Positions 8,202 through 16,806 of a stretch of DNA of 64,000 bases are shown piece by piece; position 1 is the first letter of the stretch, and each line of letters begins with the position of its first letter. A model generated the notes under the pieces. It searched no databases. It saw only the letters and a list, made by a program, of their open reading frames with translations, and was not told the DNA's origin. The stretch is from Clostridia bacterium (GTDB taxonomy: Bacteria; Bacillota; Clostridia; Christensenellales; QALW01). Where the stretch lies: assembly GCA_900769815.1 (NCBI GenBank), contig CAAGID010000011.1, forward strand, positions 37,468 through 101,467. Direction: 5' to 3'. The position numbers and the translations under genes are program-made.

Positions 8202-9061
8202 TGTTCGTTACAGACAGTTGGAAAGATTATGAACTTATAGATACCGGTAACGGTATGAAATTGGAGCGATGGAAGGATATTATCCTTCATCGCCCCGACC
8301 CTCAGGTTATATGGCCTTATTCAAAAGAACCTAATAAAAAGAATATTCACGCCGTATATAAACGCTCTTCTTCCGGTGGCGGAAACTGGGATTTTTATAA
8401 AAAAGTTCCTGATAAATGGAATATTCAGTGGCGTGACCTTACCTTCACGGTAAGACCTATGGGATTTAAACACACAGGCCTTTTTCCTGAACAAGCAGTT
8501 AACTGGGATTGGATGCGTGACCTCATAAAAAAAGAGGACAAGCAAGTTAACGTGCTCAATTTATTCGGTTACACCGGCGGTGCAACAGTTGCTTGTGCCT
8601 CTGCAGGTGCAAAAGTATGCCACGTAGATGCCGCAAAGAATATGGTTCAGATAGGAAAGGAAAATCTTAAGGCAAGCGGACTTGAAAATGCTCCTGTAAG
8701 ATGGATAGTTGATGACTGCCTTAAGTTTGTTCAGCGTGAAATACGCAGAGGTAACAAATACGACGGTATTATTCTTGACCCGCCCAGCTACGGCAGAGGT
8801 CCCGGAGGCGAATTATGGCATCTTGAAGAAATGTTATATCCATTTATGGAAAGCCTTGTTAAAATTCTTTCGGATGAGCCATTATTCCTTTTATTAAATA
8901 GCTATACGACAGGCTTACAACCTTTGGTTCTTAAAAACGTTATCCAAAAGACCGTATGCAAAAAATTTGGAGGAAAAGTTACCGCTGAAGAAGTTGGCTT
9001 AAAAGCAACTATGGGCGATATTATTCTTCCCTGCGGTGCATCAGGCAGATGGGAAAGGTAA
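8201..9061 (+). CDS. Class I SAM-dependent methyltransferase, RlmI/RlmK-like
   Basis: A 286-residue protein with an N-terminal segment (1-100) and a Rossmann methyltransferase fold. Motif I is LNLFGYTGGATV (119-130), the acidic residue follows in CHVDAAK, and DPPSYG at 193-198 is the catalytic loop used by base-amino and cytosine-C5-type RNA methyltransferases of the RlmI/RlmK group. A 23S rRNA target is likely but unproven. I chose the ATG at 8201, which shares its A with the ileS stop (TGATG), over a start 27 bases upstream inside ileS. The following gene, 6 bases away, also modifies RNA. Confidence 0.85.
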   Translation: MFVTDSWKDYELIDTGNGMKLERWKDIILHRPDPQVIWPYSKEPNKKNIHAVYKRSSSGGGNWDFYKKVPDKWNIQWRDLTFTVRPMGFKHTGLFPEQAVNWDWMRDLIKKEDKQVNVLNLFGYTGGATVACASAGAKVCHVDAAKNMVQIGKENLKASGLENAPVRWIVDDCLKFVQREIRRGNKYDGIILDPPSYGRGPGGELWHLEEMLYPFMESLVKILSDEPLFLLLNSYTTGLQPLVLKNVIQKTVCKKFGGKVTAEEVGLKATMGDIILPCGASGRWER

Positions 9062-9067
9062 AAACAG

Positions 9068-9760
9068 ATGTTTGAAATTTTATACGAAGATAATCATATA
9101 ATTGTTGCTGAAAAGCCGCAAAATACCATTATTGCCGGCGATATTACAGGTGATAAATCAATGCTTGATTCCTTAAAAGAATACGTTAAGGAAAAGTACA
9201 ACAAGCCCGGCGAAGCCTATTTAGGTCTTGTGCACAGACTTGACCGTCCTGCAGGCGGATTAGCCGTTTTTGCACGTACCTCAAAGGCTGCATCAAGACT
9301 TGCAGACCAATTAAAAGAAAACGAGCTTAAACGCACTTATTATTGCGTTGTCCGCGGTGTTCCCAGAAATTCATCTGACAGACTTGTTGATTATTTAAGA
9401 AAAAATGAGTCAACAAATACTGTTGACGTTGTACCCCAGGCTGTTGAAGGTGCAAAGAAAGCTGTTCTTAATTATAAATTATTGCAGAAAGTGGAGACTA
9501 AAGAAGGTACTTTATCTCTTTTGCAGGTTCAGCTTGAAACAGGACGTTCACACCAAATTCGTGTTCAGATGGCTAATATGGGTTGCCCTCTCTGGGGCGA
9601 TCAGCGTTACGGCTTTAAGGTAAATAAAAAGGGTCAGCAATTAGCTCTTTATGCTATTAAATTGCGTCTTATCCATCCTACAAAAAAGGATTCAATGCAA
9701 TTTATCTGTTATCCCCCTGAAATTATGCCCTGGACATATTTTAAACTTAATATTGAATAG
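9068..9760 (+). CDS. RluA-family pseudouridine synthase
   Basis: A 230-residue RNA pseudouridine synthase. The catalytic block HRLDRPAGG (56-64) contains the nucleophile Asp59, and the later block ETGRSHQIRVQMA is the conserved RluA-family segment. There is no S4 domain, so it resembles the short single-domain members; which uridine is modified is not evident. It begins 6 bases after the methyltransferase and is probably co-transcribed with ileS. Confidence 0.92.
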   Translation: MFEILYEDNHIIVAEKPQNTIIAGDITGDKSMLDSLKEYVKEKYNKPGEAYLGLVHRLDRPAGGLAVFARTSKAASRLADQLKENELKRTYYCVVRGVPRNSSDRLVDYLRKNESTNTVDVVPQAVEGAKKAVLNYKLLQKVETKEGTLSLLQVQLETGRSHQIRVQMANMGCPLWGDQRYGFKVNKKGQQLALYAIKLRLIHPTKKDSMQFICYPPEIMPWTYFKLNIE

Positions 9761-9770
9761 TTCTTCTATA

Positions 9771-9800
9771 TTGACATTTATGTATGTAATAGGATATAAT
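9771..9800 (+). promoter_or_regulatory. Sigma-A promoter for the PqqD/RmlA/HPrK triad
   Basis: TTGACA (9771-9776), an 18-base spacer and TATAAT (9795-9800), about 30 bases before the GTG start of the PqqD-like gene. It begins 10 bases after the pseudouridine synthase gene ends. Confidence 0.75.
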
Positions 9801-9831
9801 AAAAATATATTATATTTTTAAGGAGTATTTT

Positions 9832-10092
9832 GTGAAAATAAAAGACAGTTTTATTTTACGAAGCATCGCAGGAATAAATACAGTTATTTCCACCGCCCCA
9901 TCATCAGGTTTTGACGGTATGATAACCCTTAACGAAACAGGCGTTTTTATGTGGAACGTGCTTAAAAACGGTGCAACTGTAGATGAACTTATAAATGCGG
10001 TAATTGCAGAATATGATATCGACAAAGAAATCGCTTCTGCTGACTGCAATGAGTTTATTGAAAAATTACAGTCAATTAACGTGTTTGAGTAA
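9832..10092 (+). CDS. PqqD-like peptide-binding protein
   Basis: An 86-residue protein of the PqqD fold (PF05402): two N-terminal strands (SFILRSIAGINTVIST), then LNETGVFMWNVLKNGATVDELI and a helical C-terminus, the standard pattern of winged-helix PqqD/RRE domains. Such domains hold leader peptides for modifying enzymes, but many stand-alone copies have no known peptide. The start is GTG at 9832 with AAGGAG 6 bases upstream. It is followed by an RmlA gene and an HPr-kinase-like gene; no radical-SAM enzyme, protease or precursor peptide is visible, so its partner is unknown. Confidence 0.82.
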   Translation: MKIKDSFILRSIAGINTVISTAPSSGFDGMITLNETGVFMWNVLKNGATVDELINAVIAEYDIDKEIASADCNEFIEKLQSINVFE

Positions 10093-10108
10093 TAGCAAGG
10101 AGAAAATT

Positions 10109-10999
10109 ATGAGTAAAAAAACAAAAGGTATAATTTTAGCAGGCGGAAAAGGTACTCGTCTTTACCCAATGACAAAAGTAATTTCAAAGCAGTTGTTGCC
10201 TATTTACGACAAGCCGCTTATTTACTATCCCCTCTCAATTCTTTTACTTGCAGGAATTGATGAAGTTCTTATTATTTCAACTCCCGACGACACTCCCCTT
10301 TATAAGCGCCTTTTAGGCGATGGCTCACGTTTAGGTATTTCCATATCATACGCCGTACAAGACCAACCTAGGGGTCTTGCAGATGCTTTTATAATCGGCG
10401 AAAAATTCATTGATAAAGATAACGTTTGCCTTGTTTTAGGCGATAACGTTTTCTATGGTCAAAATTTTTCACAGCTTCTTTATAAGGCAAAAGAGCTTGA
10501 AGAGGGTGCAACAATTTTTGGTTATCCTGTTTCAGACCCAAGAGCATTTGGTGTTGTTGAATTTGATGAAAATAACAAGGTTATTTCAATTGAAGAAAAA
10601 CCACAGAATCCCAAGAGCAATTATGCTGTTCCCGGTTTATATTTCTACGACAACAGGGTTGTTGAAATTGCAAAGAACGTGAAGCCTTCGGCTCGTGGTG
10701 AAATTGAAATTACATCAATTAACAATGCTTACCGTGAAAAAAGCGAACTTAACGTTATTCTTATGGGTCGCGGTATGGCTTGGCTCGATACAGGTACGCC
10801 TGAAGGTATGCTTACTGCTTCAAACTATGTGCACGCTATACAATCACTTCAAGGCTTTTATATTTCTTGCATTGAAGAAATTGCTTGGCGTAGAGGTTTT
10901 ATTACCGCAGAACAGCTTTATGAATTAGGTAAGGAAACTCAGACTACTGACTACGGCAAATATATTATGGACCTTGCAGAGAGGAATATTAAAGCTTAA
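10109..10999 (+). CDS. rfbA: Glucose-1-phosphate thymidylyltransferase
   Basis: A 296-residue nucleotidyltransferase that makes dTDP-glucose from glucose 1-phosphate and dTTP, the first step towards dTDP-rhamnose. GGKGTRL (12-18) is the nucleotide-binding loop and LGDNVFYG the metal-binding block; the C-terminal part (AWLDTGTPEGMLTAS) is typical of RmlA. I chose ATG at 10109, preceded by AAGGAGA, over an upstream start inside the PqqD gene. The rest of the rhamnose pathway (rmlB/C/D) is not in the window. It ends directly against the start of the HPr-kinase-like gene. Confidence 0.95.
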   Translation: MSKKTKGIILAGGKGTRLYPMTKVISKQLLPIYDKPLIYYPLSILLLAGIDEVLIISTPDDTPLYKRLLGDGSRLGISISYAVQDQPRGLADAFIIGEKFIDKDNVCLVLGDNVFYGQNFSQLLYKAKELEEGATIFGYPVSDPRAFGVVEFDENNKVISIEEKPQNPKSNYAVPGLYFYDNRVVEIAKNVKPSARGEIEITSINNAYREKSELNVILMGRGMAWLDTGTPEGMLTASNYVHAIQSLQGFYISCIEEIAWRRGFITAEQLYELGKETQTTDYGKYIMDLAERNIKA

Positions 11000-11698
11000 A
11001 TGAGTACATATTCTATTGCAGAATTAACAGTTAATATGGAGCCATTTGGTAAAACCGTTGTTCAGGCGGAAAAATATCTTATCGCTCCTAAAGAATCTGC
11101 AGATATTACACTTACGTATAGTATAGATAATATGAAACACTATCTTGCACATCATCCTGAAATTTCTGAAGAAAGTTACGTTTATATGCTTTTAGGAAAG
11201 AAATTTGCAGAATGTTTGTTAGATTATGACGGTCTTGTACTTCATTCTTCTGCCATAGCATATGAAAATAAGGCATATTTGTTTTCTGCTGATTCAGGCA
11301 CCGGTAAATCAACGCATACTAGCTTTTGGACAAAGTGTTTTGACGGTGCAGAGGTAATAAACGACGATAAGCCTGCCTTAAGACTGATGGACGGTATTTT
11401 CTATGCATACGGTACTCCTTGGAGCGGTTCAACACCAATAAATCTTAACGTAAAAGTTCCCTTGCAGGCAATATGCTTTATTGAGCGTGCCGACAAAAAT
11501 TCTATTGAACGAATTACCGATAATGCTGAAATTATAAAGCTTTTTATGCCGCAAACGTTAAGACATGTTGGTAACGACAAAGCCGAAAAACTTATGCTTA
11601 ATCTGGAAAAACTTATAAGCAATATTCCGTTCTATAAATTACGTTGTCTTCCCAACGAAGATGCCGCAAAATTAGCATATGAAATTATGTCAAAATAA
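11000..11698 (+). CDS. HPr kinase/phosphorylase C-terminal-like P-loop protein
   Basis: A 232-residue protein whose central part matches the catalytic domain of HPr(Ser) kinase: LHSSAIAYENKAYLF is followed by the P-loop SADSGTGKSTH (96-106) and then INDDKPALR, which supplies the acidic metal ligands. The N-terminal HPr-kinase domain is absent, and the diagnostic HPrK signature is not evident, so the substrate is probably not HPr. Relatives occur beside PqqD proteins in peptide or glycan clusters. The ATG begins right after the TAA of rfbA with no gap, implying translational coupling. Confidence 0.78.
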   Translation: MSTYSIAELTVNMEPFGKTVVQAEKYLIAPKESADITLTYSIDNMKHYLAHHPEISEESYVYMLLGKKFAECLLDYDGLVLHSSAIAYENKAYLFSADSGTGKSTHTSFWTKCFDGAEVINDDKPALRLMDGIFYAYGTPWSGSTPINLNVKVPLQAICFIERADKNSIERITDNAEIIKLFMPQTLRHVGNDKAEKLMLNLEKLISNIPFYKLRCLPNEDAAKLAYEIMSK

Positions 11699-11700
11699 GT

Positions 11701-11725
11701 GATACCCGAAAGGGTATCTTTTTTT
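11701..11725 (+). terminator. Intrinsic terminator of the triad
   Basis: GATACCC, loop GAAA, GGGTATC, then seven T, 2 bases after the stop codon of the HPr-kinase-like gene. Confidence 0.92.
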
Positions 11726-11791
11726 CACACATTTTGACGATTCGGAATAATATATATAGAGAAAGTCAAGAATTGTTTTGAGGTGATATTT

Positions 11792-11953
11792 ATGATTAAA
11801 TGCTGTATTTGTGATAAAGAAAAAAAGGAGCATATAACCGTTTTAGGAAAGGCCATATGCTCAGACTGTGAATGGAAAATATTAACCGAAAAAACACATT
11901 CTGTCGGTTATAATAAGTGTATTTCAAAATTAAAAAATATTTTCTCAACATAA
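11792..11953 (+). CDS. Gin (CsfB)-like inhibitor of sigma-G, small zinc-hook protein
   Basis: A 53-residue protein, MIKCCICDKEKKEHITVLGK and onward, with two Cys pairs: C4-x2-C7 and C23-x2-C26 (ICSDC). Size, the spacing between the pairs and the CICDKEK...GKAIC pattern match the Gin/CsfB family (PF10764), an anti-sigma-G factor that delays forespore gene expression. The ATG at 11792 follows GAGGTG by 7 bases, and a terminator follows the stop. It stands as a single gene with its own terminator. The other sporulation genes in the window support the call. Confidence 0.75.
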   Translation: MIKCCICDKEKKEHITVLGKAICSDCEWKILTEKTHSVGYNKCISKLKNIFST

Positions 11954-11980
11954 AAAGCCGAGCAAATCGCTCGGCTTTTC
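11954..11980. terminator. Bidirectional terminator between gin and the ABC cluster
   Basis: AGCCGAGC pairs with GCTCGGCT around a short AT-rich loop; five A lie to its left and TTTTC to its right, so it can end both the small plus-strand gene and the leftward ABC cluster. Confidence 0.85.
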
Positions 11981-11989
11981 ATTTTTTTA

Positions 11990-13030
11990 CTAGCCAACCA
12001 TACCTGAACGTTCAATACTCTGAACAAAGAACTTCTGACAAAAGCAGTAAAGAATAATGATAGGCGTTATATGCATTACCGTACACGCTGACTGATATAA
12101 TGAGTTAAGAACTACGTCTCCGGGTTTATCAAGAACACTGACTACATACTTTGAACCCATGTCTACAATCTGTGTCGCCATAACTTTGGCGCTGGGGTTA
12201 AGCATTGAGATATAGTTTCTGTCATTATACTGCCATACGAATGCAAACAAGAAAACTGTCACAAGCATAGGCAACGCGCTGGGGAGCATAACCTGAACGA
12301 AGGTTCTGAAAGGTCCTGCACCGTCAATATATGCAGCCTCTTCAAGCTCTTTGGGCTGGTTAACGAAATACTGACGGAGAAGGAATACGAATAAACCATT
12401 ACGATACATTGTTGCCGTTGCAGACAAAAGACCGATAGCAGTCCAACCACGTGTAAGATCAATATTGGGGATTGTTTTAAGTTGATCACCAAAAGAGAAC
12501 ATATACAAGGGGTTAAATGCCTGATATCTGAATCTCATAGCTTCAGTAAGCATCTGAATGGGCACCATCAAAGTAAAGATACACATAAGGAAGATGAAGT
12601 TGTTGCCCTTAAACTTAAATCTTGCAAGACCATAAGCAACTACCATACATGAGCACATCTGGAAAAGTGCAAACACAAATGAAGTTGTAAAAGAACTGAG
12701 ATAAAGCTGTGGAATTTTTGCAAACTGCCACATAGCAATATAGTTGTTAACGTTTATAGCCGTGGGCACAAGAATAACTGTAGGATCGTAAACGTCCTGT
12801 TGTGACATAAATGACGTAATAATCGTCAACAAAATAGGATAAACAACAAGATAACAAATACCAACAAGCAGCACTGTTCTCATTATTGCCCAAATAAAAT
12901 TGAATGTACGTTTACCAAATAAGGCACGCTTGAACTTCTGCCAAGGCGTAAGTGTAGGGATGACAAAGCTATCAACTTCTTCAGCGCCTACTTCGTTTGT
13001 AAGCTTAATTTTATCAAGTTTTTCCATCAT
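11990..13030 (-). CDS. Carbohydrate ABC transporter permease (MalG type), second pair
   Basis: A 346-residue inner-membrane permease with six predicted helices and the ATPase-contact loop EEAAYIDGAGPFRTF followed by VMLPSALP, the canonical EAA motif. It has an unusually long cytoplasmic N-terminus of about 40 residues before the first helix. I chose ATG at 13030, which follows GGGGGTGG, rather than an upstream start that would overlap the preceding permease gene. It is the last gene of the eight-gene leftward cluster and pairs with the permease just upstream. Confidence 0.92.
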   Translation of the reverse strand: MMEKLDKIKLTNEVGAEEVDSFVIPTLTPWQKFKRALFGKRTFNFIWAIMRTVLLVGICYLVVYPILLTIITSFMSQQDVYDPTVILVPTAINVNNYIAMWQFAKIPQLYLSSFTTSFVFALFQMCSCMVVAYGLARFKFKGNNFIFLMCIFTLMVPIQMLTEAMRFRYQAFNPLYMFSFGDQLKTIPNIDLTRGWTAIGLLSATATMYRNGLFVFLLRQYFVNQPKELEEAAYIDGAGPFRTFVQVMLPSALPMLVTVFLFAFVWQYNDRNYISMLNPSAKVMATQIVDMGSKYVVSVLDKPGDVVLNSLYQSACTVMHITPIIILYCFCQKFFVQSIERSGMVG

Positions 13031-13040
13031 CTCCACCCCC

Positions 13041-13931
13041 TTAGTTCTCATAGTAAACAAGCTTTGATATAATTCCTGCAACGGCAGCAATTACCACTGT
13101 TGTCATCAGGAAATACATCCAGCCCATTGCCATACGGTCATAAGTTTCAACAACTGCAGGAGAGTTAATATACTCTAAAACCGGGTTTGTTGTTGAGCAA
13201 AGGTTTTCAATCATAATATAAACTGTGTTAACAAGAATCATTGGGCTTATCATCGGGAAGGTTATCTTCCAGAAGTTTTCCCAACCTGTAGCACCTTCAA
13301 CCTTTGATGATTCAAAGATTGAGGGTGAAATAGTCTGAAGTCCCGCAAGGAAGATAAGCGTAGGAACACCTGCACCATTTATGATTCCGCTAAGTTTATC
13401 AAATGCCGTACCGATAAATTGGCCAAAGGTACCGCCGATAGACTCTTGAATATTTCCTGCAAGGTTCATTGCCTGAGAACCAACTGATTCCATCTGACCT
13501 GCATCAACACCAGTTTCGCCTGCAAGTAATAATGCTGCAACACCGGCAGAAGTAATAACAGGCATAAATAATACTGCACGGACAAATGTTCTTCCACGGA
13601 AGTTTTGGTTAAGAACGTTAGCCATTAGGAAACTGAATATCAATATGCAGGGAACAGTAATTATCATATCTGAACCTGCAGCAATAAGTGCATTGATATA
13701 GTCTGCCTGATTTTTATAAGCATCTACATATGCCTTAAAGCCATAAGGCTCAATATTGATAACATTTGTAACACTATTGAAAACCTGATCGTTAAAAGAC
13801 AGAACAAGTGCCGTGTAAAGAGGTGATATAACAAAGAATATAAAACCTAAAATGAAAGGAAGCACAAAAAGCCATCCTGACAAAGAACGTCTTGTCATCA
13901 AACCTAATTTATAACTTCTTGGTTTTTTCAT
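13041..13931 (-). CDS. Sugar ABC transporter permease (MalF type), second pair
   Basis: A 296-residue membrane permease. The first helix follows SLSGWLFVLPFILGF, the usual start of MalF/UgpA-type permeases. The EAA loop is degenerate: ESSKVEGATGWENFWKITFP keeps the Gly-Ala-Thr turn but lacks the double Ala. A Gly/Ala-rich insertion of about 45 residues (ETGVDAGQMESVGSQAMN and onward) between helices is longer than in typical members. The start codon overlaps the stop of the DUF5696 gene (TAATG). Confidence 0.9.
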   Translation of the reverse strand: MKKPRSYKLGLMTRRSLSGWLFVLPFILGFIFFVISPLYTALVLSFNDQVFNSVTNVINIEPYGFKAYVDAYKNQADYINALIAAGSDMIITVPCILIFSFLMANVLNQNFRGRTFVRAVLFMPVITSAGVAALLLAGETGVDAGQMESVGSQAMNLAGNIQESIGGTFGQFIGTAFDKLSGIINGAGVPTLIFLAGLQTISPSIFESSKVEGATGWENFWKITFPMISPMILVNTVYIMIENLCSTTNPVLEYINSPAVVETYDRMAMGWMYFLMTTVVIAAVAGIISKLVYYEN

Positions 13932-16792
13932 TAGTTATTTCCCCCTTTCGAAAAAGATTCTGCTTTTACAACTGTACCGTCTTCAGCAGTATAGTCAACT
14001 GAATTGTAGTTTACATAAACAACTGTACCGTTTTCATATGTTACTTTATTTACATTTTCAGCTACATTTTCATGTTCAATAATAAATGAGCCTGCAGTTG
14101 ATGAAAGAAGATCATTATATTCCTTATACATCTTAACTGCCTCATCGAACCAAGAACCGTAATGTAATGAGTACATACCTTCAAACCAAAGGTCCTGAAC
14201 CGCATCGTTAGTTTCATAGCACCAACGATAGTAAATGCCCGAACCTGCTTCAACTGCCTGAAGGAATGACTGACGGGTATCACCGTAAAGGTTGATGGGA
14301 TCGCCTGAGTATTCAACACAGCCGTGAATTACCATCTGATAGAAGGGAACTGATAAATCGGCTAAGTTAAACTTACTACTCGTATTGCTGATTTCAAAAA
14401 TTTCATCAACGTAAGGAAGCATATAGGCGTTTGTTCCTTTTGCCATTACGTTAAGATTTTGGCCATAAATCTCTGCAACCTTTGCGTAAGTAACAGCAAC
14501 CTCTCCCCTGTCTCTTAAATCTTTAACCTTATAGTTTCCGGGAAGATTATAGCCCAGGCTTCCAAGGCTTATGCCTTTAATATTAAGCTCGTTAATGTCT
14601 TCAAGAAGCTTTAATGAGAAGCACTTTGAATTATCATCACTGTAAATATCATAAATCTTTGTAGGTGAAACAATAGATGCTCTATTTTGCTCTGCTGCTG
14701 TGTTCCAGTCATCCCAATACTGATAGTGATATGCAACCTCACGGGTTACAAGACGGGATGCATCTGTAAACTCACTATATCCATCAAACATAGCCGAATT
14801 ATAAACGAAAGCAAGCTCTGTTTCAAAATAAAGATTCATTCCTAAAGATTCGGCCTTTGAAAGTAAGTTATTAAGTCCATCCTTACCGCCAAGCTCTTTT
14901 AACACCTTAGCTCTATTAAATGCAGTGTTTCTTAAACCGTTATTTGCCCAGCCTTTGTAGTTAACTGAAACATTTTTGATTCCATTTTCGTTAAGCTTAT
15001 CTAAAAGTTCTCCGCACTGTTCAAATGTTGTAATAGCCTTTGTTTCAGTATAAGGAATTCCTAAGAAAGCCGTTTTATGGTCATATGCACCAACAAGCTC
15101 GATATTAAATGGAATTTCTGTATAATTCTTTTTAGTAAGAACGTTCTTTGAAATAAGATAGTCTCTGTAATACTGAGCCATTCCGCTATAATTTGCTTTA
15201 TTGCCTTCAAGTAATGCAAATGTAACTGAGATATCATCAGTATTCATTTCTTTCTGATAAATACGTGCTGTTTTACCTGCATTCTTAAATTGAACTTCCT
15301 CGTATTCAGTCATCCTAAATCTTGAATAACATCTGTTACGATCAACAATGTTCTTATTCTTTCCTGCAATATCAGCAATAATTGTTGCGTTTGTGTCTCC
15401 TGATTCGATTATAGCAAACATAGCACTTTCGGCACGCTTGATGCCAAATACGGGAAGATATGCACCTTCATTAGCAAAAGGCTTCTGCAACGTCTCGCGT
15501 CCGTCATCAAGACCATAAAGTTGAACACGAACGTCACTTGTTATATTTGTTTTACCATTGTTAAAGTTAACGATAGCACCTGAACCATCAGGAACAAACA
15601 TATAGCCTTCTTCTTTTTCAGAAGCAGATCCAAAGTACTTAAGAAGATCAATGGTTGCTATTGCAAGATTTTCTTTATCGTACTGAATTTCATTGCTGGA
15701 AATCGAAACGTTTAAACCATTTTCAGTAAGCTGATAGTCAACGGGAATCCAGAATGTTTTTGCAGCTTCACTAACAAAACCAAACTGCTCGTTGATTTCA
15801 TCACGCTGCTCAAGCGTCATTCCTGCAATGTTAATGAATGCATCTTCAATAACTCGCATAAAACGTGAGTTATTCCACTTTGTCTGGTCCTTGATAACAT
15901 AAACTGTCTTACCGTCGTTCAAAAGCTCTTCCATTTTGGGAGCAACTGCAAGATATTCGTTTTTCTTATCAGGCGTCCAACTCTTCCAGCTTGAAGGAGT
16001 AACCTTTGCATAAAGAGTACCCTTTGTAATATAGCCTGATGAAATAATATCGCCTGCATCTTTGAACTTCTGAGCAATCTCTTCAGCCATTTCACCTTCC
16101 ATACAAGTAGGAACAACGTAGTCAGGTTTAATGAGACCTAAAATGTAAATTACACGAAGATGTCCTTCATGATTAACCACATAGAACTGTTCTTTACCGT
16201 TTTCGGGATCCGAAATAAGAACACAGTCTGTATAGCTTTCAAGAGTTTTCTGACTTCCGTCAGCCTTGTTAAGATAGAAGATTGAAAGCTGACTTGCCAT
16301 TTCGCCGGGAAGACCGGCGGATTTTTCAGCGGGAGCAGGGTTTGAGTACCAAACCTGACCGCTGGATTTGCTCTTTAATGCAAACTCAAGGTATTCCTCA
16401 TTGAAATAAAATTCATAGTTTTCATTTTCTTCAACGAACTTGTAAACAGTTTCTTTAAGAGCAACCTGATCTGTAGATTCAGTATTTTCCTCTTTAGTAT
16501 CAGTTGTTACCTCTGTATTTTCAAGTGTTTCAACTGTTGCATCTGCATTTTCAGGTGCTTCAGTAACAGTTTCGTCTGTTACAGTATCATTTTTCTCATT
16601 AAAAACGTCACGTTTTTCAGTATAAACATCCTGACGAATATGAGGGGGCTTTTCATCAGAAAACTGGAAAAGCGGCTCTTTATTTGTAGGAGTAATATAA
16701 CTGCTTGTAGTTTTATCTGCACATCCGGTAAATGCTATCGTCGGAAGGATAATCATTATAACGAGTAAGGCAGAAAGTATTTTCTTTTTCAT
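13931..16792 (-). CDS. DUF5696-family surface lipoprotein, glycosidase-like barrel
   Basis: A 953-residue lipoprotein with lipobox AFTGC (Cys24), then a low-complexity Thr/Glu-rich stretch of about 70 residues that would act as a spacer from the membrane. I recognise the rest as DUF5696. The C-terminal half alternates strands and helices in a way that suggests a TIM barrel of the glycoside-hydrolase kind, ending in a beta domain (VTYENGTVVYVNYN). That fold is my inference and catalytic residues are not identified. The start is ATG at 16792 after GGAGGTGG; an in-frame ATG 15 bases upstream would overlap that site. It sits among sugar permeases, which supports a role in glycan handling at the surface. 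Confidence 0.8.
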   Translation of the reverse strand: MKKKILSALLVIMIILPTIAFTGCADKTTSSYITPTNKEPLFQFSDEKPPHIRQDVYTEKRDVFNEKNDTVTDETVTEAPENADATVETLENTEVTTDTKEENTESTDQVALKETVYKFVEENENYEFYFNEEYLEFALKSKSSGQVWYSNPAPAEKSAGLPGEMASQLSIFYLNKADGSQKTLESYTDCVLISDPENGKEQFYVVNHEGHLRVIYILGLIKPDYVVPTCMEGEMAEEIAQKFKDAGDIISSGYITKGTLYAKVTPSSWKSWTPDKKNEYLAVAPKMEELLNDGKTVYVIKDQTKWNNSRFMRVIEDAFINIAGMTLEQRDEINEQFGFVSEAAKTFWIPVDYQLTENGLNVSISSNEIQYDKENLAIATIDLLKYFGSASEKEEGYMFVPDGSGAIVNFNNGKTNITSDVRVQLYGLDDGRETLQKPFANEGAYLPVFGIKRAESAMFAIIESGDTNATIIADIAGKNKNIVDRNRCYSRFRMTEYEEVQFKNAGKTARIYQKEMNTDDISVTFALLEGNKANYSGMAQYYRDYLISKNVLTKKNYTEIPFNIELVGAYDHKTAFLGIPYTETKAITTFEQCGELLDKLNENGIKNVSVNYKGWANNGLRNTAFNRAKVLKELGGKDGLNNLLSKAESLGMNLYFETELAFVYNSAMFDGYSEFTDASRLVTREVAYHYQYWDDWNTAAEQNRASIVSPTKIYDIYSDDNSKCFSLKLLEDINELNIKGISLGSLGYNLPGNYKVKDLRDRGEVAVTYAKVAEIYGQNLNVMAKGTNAYMLPYVDEIFEISNTSSKFNLADLSVPFYQMVIHGCVEYSGDPINLYGDTRQSFLQAVEAGSGIYYRWCYETNDAVQDLWFEGMYSLHYGSWFDEAVKMYKEYNDLLSSTAGSFIIEHENVAENVNKVTYENGTVVYVNYNSVDYTAEDGTVVKAESFSKGGNN

Positions 16793-16806
16793 ATTTTCCA
16801 CCTCCA

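Noticed and set aside
9761..11791. A lasso-peptide or other ribosomal-peptide cluster around the PqqD-like gene
   Set aside because: There is no precursor peptide, protease, cyclase or radical-SAM enzyme; gaps are too short to hide one.
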